Source of the DNA: Nocardia abscessus
GTDB taxonomy: Bacteria; Actinomycetota; Actinomycetes; Mycobacteriales; Mycobacteriaceae
Direction of reading: 5' to 3'
NCBI RefSeq assembly: GCF_015477775.1
Contig: NZ_JADLQO010000027.1
Coordinates: 1 to 57,183, forward strand
Length of the DNA: 57,183 nt
The notes under the pieces are model-generated. The model saw nothing but the letters and a program-made list of their open reading frames with translations, was not told where the DNA came from and did not search any database. Every line of letters starts with the position of its first letter. Positions within the stretch are counted from its first letter, which is position 1. A program made the position numbers and the translations under genes. This document shows positions 27,396-37,300 of this stretch, piece by piece.

Positions 27396-27866
27396 ATGCC
27401 ACGCAAGGGCCCCGCACCCAAGCGTCCGCTGATCAACGACCCGGTCTACGGTTCGCCGCTGGTTACTCAGCTGGTCAACAAGATCCTGCTGGACGGCAAG
27501 AAGTCCACCGCCGAGCGCATCGTCTACGGTGCCCTGGAGCAGGCGCGCGAGAAGACCGGCACCGACCCGGTCGTGACCCTCAAGCGTGCGCTGGACAACG
27601 TGAAGCCGTCGCTGGAGGTGAAGCCCCGTCGCGTCGGTGGCGCCACCTACCAGGTTCCGGTCGAGGTCCGTCCGGGCCGCGCCAACACCCTGGCCCTGCG
27701 CTGGCTGGTCAACTTCTCGCGTGCGCGCCGGGAGAAGACCATGGTCGAGCGCCTGGCCAACGAACTGCTCGACGCCAGCAACGGCCTCGGCGCCTCGGTC
27801 AAGCGCCGCGAGGACACCCACAAGATGGCCGAGTCCAACCGGGCCTTCGCGCACTACCGCTGGTGA
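27396..27866 (+). CDS. rpsG: 30S ribosomal protein S7
   Basis: 156 residues, complete. S7 nucleates assembly of the 30S head by binding the 3' domain of 16S rRNA. Recognisable stretches are MPRKGPAPKRPLINDPVYGS, VTQLVNKILLDGKKSTAERI and the C-terminal EDTHKMAESNRAFAHYRW. The ribosome-binding site AGGAG lies inside the end of rpsL and the ATG is one base after the rpsL stop, so translation is coupled. A strong hairpin follows. Confidence 0.99.
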   Translation: MPRKGPAPKRPLINDPVYGSPLVTQLVNKILLDGKKSTAERIVYGALEQAREKTGTDPVVTLKRALDNVKPSLEVKPRRVGGATYQVPVEVRPGRANTLALRWLVNFSRARREKTMVERLANELLDASNGLGASVKRREDTHKMAESNRAFAHYRW

Positions 27867-27902
27867 CGTCTGCCCGGCCCGTCGTCTGGGTCGGGAGGCA
27901 CA

Positions 27903-27935
27903 GCCGGAACGCGGCACTCACCGGCCGCTTCCGGC
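27903..27935 (+). terminator. Hairpin between rpsG and fusA
   Basis: GCCGGAA at 27903-27909 pairs with TTCCGGC at 27929-27935, and GCGG at 27911-27914 with CCGC at 27925-27928, one bulged C. The strong stem is followed one base later by TTGACA. No T-run, so it may be an attenuator or processing stem. Confidence 0.65.
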
Positions 27936-27936
27936 G

Positions 27937-27974
27937 TTGACATAGAGGCGACCACAGGGTCGTCCCCGATAATC
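27937..27974 (+). promoter_or_regulatory. Possible fusA promoter
   Basis: Perfect -35 TTGACA at 27937-27942. The best -10-like hexamer, GATAAT at 27969-27974, is 26 bp away, which is too far; at normal spacing the sequence is poor (TCGTCC). A short dyad, CGACC at 27949-27953 and GGTCG at 27958-27962, lies between. It could be a factor-dependent promoter or a coincidence. Confidence 0.35.
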
Positions 27975-28003
27975 CCAACTAGCTACGAGCGGGGAAGATT
28001 TCC

Positions 28004-30106
28004 GTGGCACAGGACGTGCTCACCGACCTGAACAAGGTCCGCAACATCGGCATCATGGCCCACATCGATGCGGGCAAGACGACCACAACTGAACGCATCC
28101 TCTTCTACACCGGCATCACGTACAAGATCGGTGAGGTCCACGACGGCGCTGCCACGATGGACTGGATGGAGCAGGAGCAGGAGCGTGGTATCACCATCAC
28201 CTCCGCGGCTACCACGTGCTTCTGGAAAGACAACCAGATCAACATCATCGACACCCCCGGGCACGTCGACTTCACCGTGGAGGTGGAGCGGTCGCTGCGC
28301 GTGCTCGATGGCGCCGTCGCGGTGTTCGACGGCAAGGAAGGCGTCGAGCCGCAGTCCGAGCAGGTGTGGCGTCAGGCGGACAAGTACGACGTGCCGCGGA
28401 TCTGCTTCGTCAACAAGATGGACAAGCTCGGTGCGGACTTCTACTTCACCGTGCAGACCATCAAGGACCGCCTCGGCGCCAAGCCGCTGGTCATCCAGCT
28501 GCCGATCGGCGCGGAGGACACCTTCGAGGGCATCATCGACCTGGTCGAGAACAACGCCAAGGTGTGGCGTGGCGAGACCAAGCTCGGTGAGCAGTACGAG
28601 GTCGTCGAGATCCCGGACGACCTGAAGGAGAAGGCCGAGCAGTACCGCCAGGAACTGCTGGAGACCGTCGCCGAGTCGGACGAGGCGCTGCTGGAGAAGT
28701 TCTTCGGCGGCGAAGAGCTGACCATCGATGAGATCAAGGGCGCCATCCGCAAGCTGACGGTGACCTCCGAGCTCTACCCCGTGCTGTGTGGTTCGGCGTT
28801 CAAGAACAAGGGCGTGCAGCCCATGCTGGACGCGGTCATCGACTACCTGCCCTCGCCGCTGGACGTGGAGGCCACCACCGGCCACGTGCCCGGCAAGGAA
28901 GAGGAGCTGCTCACCCGCAAGCCGAGCGCCGACGAGCCCTTCGCGGCCCTGGCGTTCAAGATCGCGGTGCACCCGTTCTTCGGCAAGCTGACCTACGTCC
29001 GCGTGTACTCCGGCAAGGTCGACTCCGGCGCCCAGGTCATCAACTCGACCAAGGGCAAGAAGGAGCGTCTGGGCAAGCTGTTCCAGATGCACTCCAACAA
29101 GGAGAACCCGGTCGGCGCCGCCTCGGCGGGCCACATCTACGCGGTCATCGGCCTCAAGGACACCACCACCGGTGACACCCTGTGCGATCCGCAGAACCAG
29201 ATCGTGCTCGAGTCCATGACCTTCCCGGACCCGGTCATCGAGGTCTCCATCGAGCCGAAGACCAAGTCCGACCAGGAGAAGCTGGGCACCGCGATCCAGC
29301 GTCTCTCGGAAGAGGACCCGACCTTCTCGGTCAAGCTCGATCAGGAGACCGGCCAGACGGTCATCGGCGGTATGGGCGAGCTGCACCTCGACATCCTGGT
29401 CGACCGCATGAGGCGCGAGTTCAAGGTCGAGGCGAACGTCGGTAAGCCGCAGGTGGCCTACCGCGAGACGATCACCAAGCGGGTCGAGAAGCTCGAGTTC
29501 ACGCACAAGAAGCAGACCGGTGGTTCCGGCCAGTTCGCGAAGGTGATCATCGCCCTCGAGCCGTTCGTCGGCGAGGACGGCGCGCACTACGAGTTCGAGA
29601 ACAAGGTCACCGGTGGCCGCGTGCCGAAGGAGTACATCCCTTCGGTCGACGCCGGTGCCCAGGACGCCATGCAGTACGGTGTGCTCGCCGGCTACCCGCT
29701 GGTCAACATGAAGGTCACGCTGCTCGACGGCGCCTACCACGACGTCGACTCGTCGGAAATGGCGTTCAAGATCGCGGGCGCGCAGGCGCTCAAGGAAGCG
29801 GCTCGCAAGGCCGGTCCGGTGATCCTCGAGCCGCTGATGGCGGTCGAGGTCACCACGCCCGAGGACTACATGGGCGATGTGATCGGCGACCTGAACTCCC
29901 GCCGTGGTCAGATCCAGGCCATGGAGGAACGCAGTGGTGCCCGTGTCGTCAAGGCGCTGGTTCCGCTCTCGGAGATGTTCGGTTACATCGGCGACCTGCG
30001 GTCGAAGACCCAGGGCCGGGCGAACTACTCCATGGTGTTCGACTCGTACGCGGAGGTTCCGGCCAACGTGTCGAAGGAGATCATCGCCAAGGCGACCGGC
30101 GAGTGA
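28004..30106 (+). CDS. fusA: Elongation factor G
   Basis: 700 residues, GTG start at 28004 with GGGGAAG upstream. The translocase GTPase of protein synthesis. G-motifs are intact: AHIDAGKTTTTER (P-loop), RGITITSAA (switch I), DTPGHVDF (G3) and FVNKMDKLGA (G4). Domains II-V follow to the C-terminal RSKTQGRANYSMVFDSY. Third gene of the str operon, but separated from rpsG by 137 bases containing a hairpin and a TTGACA element, so it may also be transcribed separately. Confidence 0.99.
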   Translation: MAQDVLTDLNKVRNIGIMAHIDAGKTTTTERILFYTGITYKIGEVHDGAATMDWMEQEQERGITITSAATTCFWKDNQINIIDTPGHVDFTVEVERSLRVLDGAVAVFDGKEGVEPQSEQVWRQADKYDVPRICFVNKMDKLGADFYFTVQTIKDRLGAKPLVIQLPIGAEDTFEGIIDLVENNAKVWRGETKLGEQYEVVEIPDDLKEKAEQYRQELLETVAESDEALLEKFFGGEELTIDEIKGAIRKLTVTSELYPVLCGSAFKNKGVQPMLDAVIDYLPSPLDVEATTGHVPGKEEELLTRKPSADEPFAALAFKIAVHPFFGKLTYVRVYSGKVDSGAQVINSTKGKKERLGKLFQMHSNKENPVGAASAGHIYAVIGLKDTTTGDTLCDPQNQIVLESMTFPDPVIEVSIEPKTKSDQEKLGTAIQRLSEEDPTFSVKLDQETGQTVIGGMGELHLDILVDRMRREFKVEANVGKPQVAYRETITKRVEKLEFTHKKQTGGSGQFAKVIIALEPFVGEDGAHYEFENKVTGGRVPKEYIPSVDAGAQDAMQYGVLAGYPLVNMKVTLLDGAYHDVDSSEMAFKIAGAQALKEAARKAGPVILEPLMAVEVTTPEDYMGDVIGDLNSRRGQIQAMEERSGARVVKALVPLSEMFGYIGDLRSKTQGRANYSMVFDSYAEVPANVSKEIIAKATGE

Positions 30107-30110
30107 GACC

Positions 30111-30139
30111 GTCGGGGCGAGTGCCACACTTGCCCCGAC
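30111..30139 (+). terminator. Hairpin between fusA and tuf
   Basis: GTCGGGGC at 30111-30118 and GCCCCGAC at 30132-30139, extended inward by a G-T pair and AGT/ACT, leaving a five-base loop. It begins five bases after the fusA stop. Likely attenuator, or an end-stabilising stem, controlling tuf relative to fusA. Confidence 0.65.
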
Positions 30140-30219
30140 AGCCGGGCGTCAGTACGACCCCTTTCAAGTAACCGCACTGCTGCAACTGCACGCACCAACA
30201 AGTCCAGGAGGACAAAAAA

Positions 30220-31410
<1,191 letters not shown>

Positions 31411-31427
31411 TTCGCTGAATCGCTGGT

Positions 31428-31459
31428 AACGGCGCCGCTCCTTCGGGAGCGGCGCCGTT
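31428..31459 (+). terminator. tuf terminator with TTCG tetraloop
   Basis: A 14-bp perfect stem, AACGGCGCCGCTCC and its complement, capped by TTCG at 31442-31445. It starts 17 bases after tuf. Very stable; it also sits before the stop of the convergent lipoprotein gene. Confidence 0.85.
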
Positions 31460-31524
31460 CGCGTTTCCGGACGAGTGCTTTTGGATGCGCCCCTCTCGAG
31501 GCACATCGTTTCGAGTGCTCCGGC

Positions 31525-32187
31525 TCAGCAGGCGTAAGCGCGGCCGACGGCCGGTTCGCGCTCCGCTGCCGGTAGTTCGCGCAGGCAACCGAGCGGAACG
31601 ACGCCTTCGCTGCTCAGCTGTACGCCTGTGCGCTGGGCGGGATTCACGCAGGTGAGGCCGGTCGTCGCGAGGCGGCAGAGGTAGTCGCCGAAGGTGAGGG
31701 TGCTGTCGTACGGCAATGTCTGACCCTCGCCGTTGATGAAAAGTCCTGGGTCGCCCCGGAATTGGCCCACCGTCAATCGCTGTCCGGAGTAGGTCACGTA
31801 CCCGCCGAACCACTGGCCGTAGCCCTCACCCGGCGCGGGTGCCGGTTCTTTCAGCTCGACCAGGCAGTCGAACCCGTCGAAGTCGAACTCGACGCCGGTG
31901 ATGCAGCTTATCTTGTGGGTCGGGCTGACGAACGCGATATCGCCCCGCAGATCGGTCACCGGGCCGCCGTCGATCCGGACCGAGTGGAAGCCGGCGAGAT
32001 CGACCGGCGAACCTCGCCGAACCCACTCGATTCGATCCGTCAGATCCCTATCCTTCTCCGGCGCTCCGGCCTGCGGCGGCCCCGCCCCGTTCTGTGACGA
32101 CCCCGCCACCGGCTGCGGCTTTCCGGCTGTGACCTGCGCGCATCCACCCAGCAGCAGTACCAGCCCGACCGCAACCACCCACCGCAT
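31525..32187 (-). CDS. Hypothetical lipoprotein
   Basis: 220 residues. The start at 32187 (MRWVVAVGLVLLLGGC) gives a short lipoprotein signal with acyl-Cys16; TACTGT (32200-32195, minus strand) stands seven bases before the ATG, so the mRNA is probably leaderless. The mature part contains four more cysteines in ISCITGVEFDFDGFDCLVELKEP, DYLCRLATTGLTCVNP and PLGCLRELP. It resembles uncharacterised secreted proteins of Nocardia and Mycobacterium with a VTDLRGDIAFVSPTHKISC motif. No enzyme motif. Convergent with tuf. Confidence 0.82.
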   Translation of the reverse strand: MRWVVAVGLVLLLGGCAQVTAGKPQPVAGSSQNGAGPPQAGAPEKDRDLTDRIEWVRRGSPVDLAGFHSVRIDGGPVTDLRGDIAFVSPTHKISCITGVEFDFDGFDCLVELKEPAPAPGEGYGQWFGGYVTYSGQRLTVGQFRGDPGLFINGEGQTLPYDSTLTFGDYLCRLATTGLTCVNPAQRTGVQLSSEGVVPLGCLRELPAAEREPAVGRAYAC

Positions 32188-32276
32188 ACCGCCCACAGTA
32201 TCCCGGCGCCGCAACAGAATTCACCTTCCGAGCTGGACTATGGCGTCGCATACCGAGGCTCTGCACGATGCGGCGG

Positions 32277-34001
32277 CTATGGGGGCGTGGGGGACGCGGG
32301 TGTGGGGGAGTTCGCGGTGGTGACCAACAGGCGGTGCAGCACCTGCGCGGGCGGTGCGGCTTGCGCGGCGTTCAAGACCACGTCGGTGAATGCCTCGGCC
32401 AGAGCGGCGGAGGGGTCGAACCGCCCGCGATCGAAGCTGCGGCCGCTCAATTGCGACCGCCATTCCTGGAAGCCGGACACCGTGCGATTCAACGATCCCT
32501 TGTCCTCCGGGCTCAGTTGAGGCAGATACGCCGTGAGCAGTGCTCGTTGCGCGGCGGGGCGAGCGCGGAAGCCGCCTGCTCCGTCGAGCGCTCTGCCGAG
32601 TTCCCGCACGATCGACGAATACACCGGCCGCTGTGCGCATCCCGATGCGAGCAGGCCCGCGTTTTCGGCTGCGGTCACGGTCCGCGCCAATTGCGCCGGG
32701 TCGGTCGCGGCGCGTACCGCCAGCACGATACGCGCGGTGGACAGCATCTGGTCGGCCACACTCGGGGAACGCTTCCCCGAGGGAGCGTCTTCGGCGGCGG
32801 TGAGATCGCCCGATTCAGCGGGCACCGTGGTCGAATCCCATTCCAGCAGAGTCATTTCGCCGTCCGCCAGTTGCTCGATACCGATGGCGCGCAGAGCGAT
32901 CTGCGGGTATCGCGGCAGCACGTCGTCCACCGCGGCGACGATCTCGATCAATACCTCCACCGCCACGTCCGGGATGTCGAAGCCGAAGGCGCGTACGCCG
33001 TGGCGCTCGGCGAGTTCCCGGGCGAGGCGGGCTGCGATCGACTCGCCGGAGCCCTCCACCTTCTGGTTTTGTTTCTCGTCTTTCTGGTCCGGTCGGACCG
33101 AGGGTCGGGCGGGCATGCGCGGCGGCGAACCGGGGGTGCCCGCGTCCGGGGCGGAGATGCGCGGCGGTCGAGCTGCGGAGGGATTGGACCATGGTGTGCT
33201 CGGCGCCGCGGCGGCAGCTTGCTTGGCCGTGCCTGCTTGCTTCGTCGCGGTGGTTGGAGTCGTCGCGGCCGTAGCCTTCGTCCACGGTGATGACGGGCGG
33301 CTGTCCGGAGCGGGGCGGGTGAGTGCGGCATCCGCCTGACGAGCCGGGTTCACGCCGGGGCCGGGTAGGCCCGGCTGCTCGGTGCCGCGGTGGTCGGGAC
33401 CGGATGGACTATCCGTCCGGCTGGGCTGCTGCCCGGCGGCGGACCCGTCCCCGGGTGTCGCCGGGGTGCGGTCGGGCCCGGCCGACGAGCTCGGTGACTG
33501 ATGTCCCGGTGGCGCTGCGGCGCGAGTTTGTTGCGTCGGCGGCACCGCAGTGGCGGCCGCTGTGGGCAGGGGAGCCCCTGTGAATGGCTGAGCGACGGTG
33601 GGGACGTCCGTGACACTCGGGCCGAGACGGTGTGTGAGAGCGGCGTTGTCGCCCACCGGGAGTGACGTCGAATCGCTCTGGATCGCGTTCCCGGCCTCGC
33701 GGACGCGCTGACCGATGGCTCGGTCCTGGTTCTCGAAGTTCTCCGCGAGGTGGCGCAGATCGGTGCCGGCCTGCTGGAGCGCCTCGACGAGGCTGTTCAG
33801 GTCGGCCATCGTCTGCTTGTGTTCGGGAACGTAGGATTCGGCGAACGCGCGACCGGCGTCGTCGTTGCCCCACGGTTCGCCTTCCTCGGCCAGGGCGCTG
33901 CGCAGTTTCCGCACGGTAGCCGCCACATCTGCCCCGATCAGATCGAACTGCGGTGCATGAGCCCGCAGCTGATCCGGGTCGACCGAAAACGCTTCGCCCA
34001 C
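32277..34001 (-). CDS. WXG100-type protein with degenerate (RELGR) metallopeptidase domain
   Basis: 574 residues, GTG start at 34001 with GGGAGAAG upstream. Residues 1-110 form a helical WXG100-like domain: FSVDPDQLRAHAPQFDLIG, then EPWGNDDAGRAFAESYVPE, with no Sec signal, as expected for an ESX substrate. Residues 115-330 are a Pro/Ala/Thr/Ser-rich linker. The C-terminal domain (about 330-565) starts GVRAFGFDIPDVAVEVL and ends ALAEAFTDVVLNAAQAAPP. In relatives I recall, this domain has VYSTIVHEFGHALD; here it reads VYSSIVRELGRALD, so Arg466 and Arg470 replace both zinc-binding histidines while Glu467 and the distal Glu536 remain. Most likely a pseudo-protease. It is divergent from the giant effector gene at 34351. 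Confidence 0.85.
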   Translation of the reverse strand: MGEAFSVDPDQLRAHAPQFDLIGADVAATVRKLRSALAEEGEPWGNDDAGRAFAESYVPEHKQTMADLNSLVEALQQAGTDLRHLAENFENQDRAIGQRVREAGNAIQSDSTSLPVGDNAALTHRLGPSVTDVPTVAQPFTGAPLPTAAATAVPPTQQTRAAAPPGHQSPSSSAGPDRTPATPGDGSAAGQQPSRTDSPSGPDHRGTEQPGLPGPGVNPARQADAALTRPAPDSRPSSPWTKATAATTPTTATKQAGTAKQAAAAAPSTPWSNPSAARPPRISAPDAGTPGSPPRMPARPSVRPDQKDEKQNQKVEGSGESIAARLARELAERHGVRAFGFDIPDVAVEVLIEIVAAVDDVLPRYPQIALRAIGIEQLADGEMTLLEWDSTTVPAESGDLTAAEDAPSGKRSPSVADQMLSTARIVLAVRAATDPAQLARTVTAAENAGLLASGCAQRPVYSSIVRELGRALDGAGGFRARPAAQRALLTAYLPQLSPEDKGSLNRTVSGFQEWRSQLSGRSFDRGRFDPSAALAEAFTDVVLNAAQAAPPAQVLHRLLVTTANSPTPASPTPP

Positions 34002-34350
34002 ACCTTCTCCCTACGCGTCGCATCACATTGTCGCGGAACCACCGGTCGGGTTCCCGGCTGCGGTGAGATGCCAGTCGTATGAGCACATTCGAGAGGGGGT
34101 GCATTCCCTCGTGCCCCAGAAAGTGTGGGCTAGCGGACCGGTCCGGTATCGGTGCTGGAGAGACGTCTTTCGAGTACTTGTGGCGCCGAAATAGTCGCAG
34201 TTTCAACCTTTCGGAAACTCTGCCGCGGTGGCCGCGGATCAGTGCTCGGACTCCGGCCGAACTATTTTCACTGTTGGGAATAGTGGAAGTCGTCCGTTAT
34301 GTCTAGATAGTTCTCGCAGCAGGTATGAGGGTGCCGGGAGGCAAGCTGCG
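34002..34350. promoter_or_regulatory. Divergent control region of the effector locus
   Basis: 349 bases with no supported gene, visibly richer in A/T than its flanks. It contains two short perfect dyads: AGTTTC at 34199-34204 with GAAACT at 34214-34219, and ACTATT at 34261-34266 with AATAGT at 34279-34284. The rightward gene has GGGAGG at 34336-34341. No confident -10/-35 pair could be set. It probably serves both divergent genes. Confidence 0.5.
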
Positions 34351-37300
34351 ATGGAAGCGAGCAGTTTGCTGGCCGAGTTGCCGTCGGCTGTGCGGGAACT
34401 GGTCCTCGGTCACTGGCCCGAGACCGACGTCGACGGAATGCGTCGTAACGGGGACGCGTATCTGGTGGCCGGCGGCGAATTGAACAACTCGGCAGACCGA
34501 TACGAGGCCGAGGCCGCGCGCACCGAGCAAGCCGTTCAAGGCGCCACGTCGGCGGCTCTGACCGAGCGTCACCGTGTCGTCGCGAAGTCGATGCGTGATC
34601 AGGCTGCGGTGTGTCAGAGCCTGGGCAAGCAGTGCCACGACGTCGCCGATTCCAGTGTGCAAACGCAGCATCTGCTGGTTGCCATGGGGATCGCCCTGGC
34701 CGCCCAGTTGGCCTACGACGCGCTGCTGTTCTTCCAAGGCGGCGGCGCCAAGGCGTTGATCGACCGGATCGAGGCCGAGCGGGCGATGGCCGCCGCGGCA
34801 GCGAGACTCGCCGCCGAGGTGGGTGAGCGGGCGGTCGCGGGCGCGGCGCAGCGGGCCGGGCTGCACACCGCCGTCCACGCGGCGAAGATCGGCTTGCTGA
34901 CCAGTGCGGCGATCAGTGGCGGCGCGCAGCTGTGGGACCTGGCGGACGGCGTGCGCGACGAGTTCGACGTGGGCGCTTTCCTGGAGATGCTCGCCGGTGG
35001 TGTGGTCGGCGGCGTGGCGGGCGCGGAGGTCGGCCGCAGACTGGCGCCGCGCGTGCTCGGCCTGACAGGCGGCAGAGCGGTCAGTCGCTCCGGTCGGCTC
35101 GCCGCGCATCTCGGCGGCACGATGTTGATCGGCGGCGCGGGCGGTCTGGCGGGCGGTCTGGCCGGCGCGGTGCCCTCTGTGTTCATCCACATCGGTGAGA
35201 TCCACAGCCTCGGCGACCTGTTCAAGATGGTTCGCGAATCCGCCATAACCGGCTTCGGTAGCGGCTTCGTCGGTGCGGCCGGTAGTGCGCTCCGGGTCCA
35301 CACGGCAGGCCGCAACGCGTTCCGTGGAGAGAGCGACGGACCTCGAATAGGCTTGCGCCACCGTGACTTCGCTTTGCGTGTCAACGACCTGTTGAACTCC
35401 GGTGAACCACCGCGAGTGGAGGTGATCGAGCGATTCAGCACCGAAGGTCACTCGGCGAAAGTAGTGGAGCGGCTCGTCTTCCACGACGGCACCGAGGTGA
35501 TCCACAAGGTGGTCTCCGATCCGCGGCACGCGCACGCGGAATTCCTCAGTTCGCTGGTCGGTGACGCGGTGGGCGCACGGGTGCCCGCGGTGCATGTCAT
35601 CGGCGACCACGTCTACATGGAAGTGGTGCCCGGCCAGGTGGCGGCGGAGGCGTATCCGCGACGTTCGTACCCGCAGGACGTCCTCAGCGGACCTGCCGGA
35701 ATGCGCCAGGGCGTCATGGACGTATTGATACGCATACCCGACCGTAATGGCGACAACTGGATGGTCGACCCGGACGGGAACGTGTGGGGAATAGACCACA
35801 GCCGTGCATTCGAGAACTTCGCTGACGCCCAGTATGTCGTCGGGCCTTTCGCGGAGAACTTCCTGCGCTACGGAGACAATGACGAGATCTTGTGGAAGGA
35901 CCACACTCTCACTCGCCCCGAGTTGCAGGAGATGCGGCAGCGTGTCGAACAACTGAGCCCGGTGTTCTCCGCCGCGGGCTACCGGGACTGGTATGACGGC
36001 ATGCTGCAGCGGATGACCACGTTGGAGGGTCATGCCGCGGAGGGCGGCGGCGCCGGCCGTGGGGTGGTGCCTCCCGTGTCACCGCCGTCACCCGGCGCGA
36101 CGCCGGGAATCACCGGTGACGGCCGGGCGGTGTCGTTCACGCCACGACAAGACCGGCCGCCCCGGATCGACGAACATCAGCGCGACGGTCGGCCCCCGGC
36201 ACCACGCGGCGACGTCAACGGTTCGGCGGTCGTGCCACGCGGTCGCCGGGACCAGCCGCCACCGCTGCCGCGGGATGTGGATGTTCCGGCTGCGCGGCAA
36301 AAGGAGCCGACGCCGCGAGTCCCGGTCGACGAGCCGGCCTCGAATGGGCAGCGGCCCGGGCGGGACGAGTCGAGGCCGCGGGTTCCGGTCGATGAGGCGG
36401 ATCCGGACGGGCGGCAGTCGGCGGCGGAAAAGACGCCGGCAACGCACGAAGGCCAGGCGCCCCGCGTCCGGCCCGACGAACCGACCTATGACGGCCCGCC
36501 GACACGGCCACAGCCGCGCGTCGGTCTACACGAGCAAGCGGCGAGCCAGGACGGATACATGCTCGCGGCGGATGCTCCTGCCGGATTCACCCAGTTCTAC
36601 CGCCACCCCGACGGCGGCTACGTCGACGTGATTTTGACCGGCCCGGACGACGCGCGGCTTCCGCTGCGGCTGATCCCGGGGCAGGAGTACGTGCTCGGCC
36701 GCGGCGATGGCGCGCTGTTGGACCACATGGCCACCGACAAGGTCTCCCGCCGCCACGCGACCATCATGGTGGACGATCAAGGCCATGTGCTGATTCGAGA
36801 CGAGCACTCGATGAACGGCACCTTCGTCGACGGCAAACAGATGACCGGCGGGCGCTGGGTGCGCCTCTACGACGGCCAAGACCTCATGCTCAGCCGGGAT
36901 TTCGAAGTCGGGGTCACCTTCCAGCGTCAGATGGCCGAAGTGCGGTTGTTCGGCGACGACGGACCCGCTCTGACGCTTCATCGCGGACGGGAGATCGGGA
37001 TCGGCCGCGAGATGGTGCACCCCGAAGCACCTGGGCGCGACAGTATCTCGCGACGCCACGCCACCGTCGGCATGGACGAAAACGGCCGGGTCTGGATCCG
37101 GGACAGCGATTCCACCAATGGCACCCGAGTGAACGGCGATCGGCTCGGCAACGGAGAGCGCCGGATACTGGAGCCGGGCGACGAATTGCGCCTCGGCTGG
37201 TACGACAGCGAGGCGCAATTCGTCCCGACGGACGCGCCGATGGACACCAGCCCGGTGCGCGTGCGTATCGGCAGCGGGACAGACGCGACGCCGGTGCGGC

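Noticed and set aside
27983..30127. Minus-strand frame of 714 codons across fusA
   Set aside because: Same antisense effect of codon bias; low-complexity translation. A similar frame lies opposite tuf (30025-31506).
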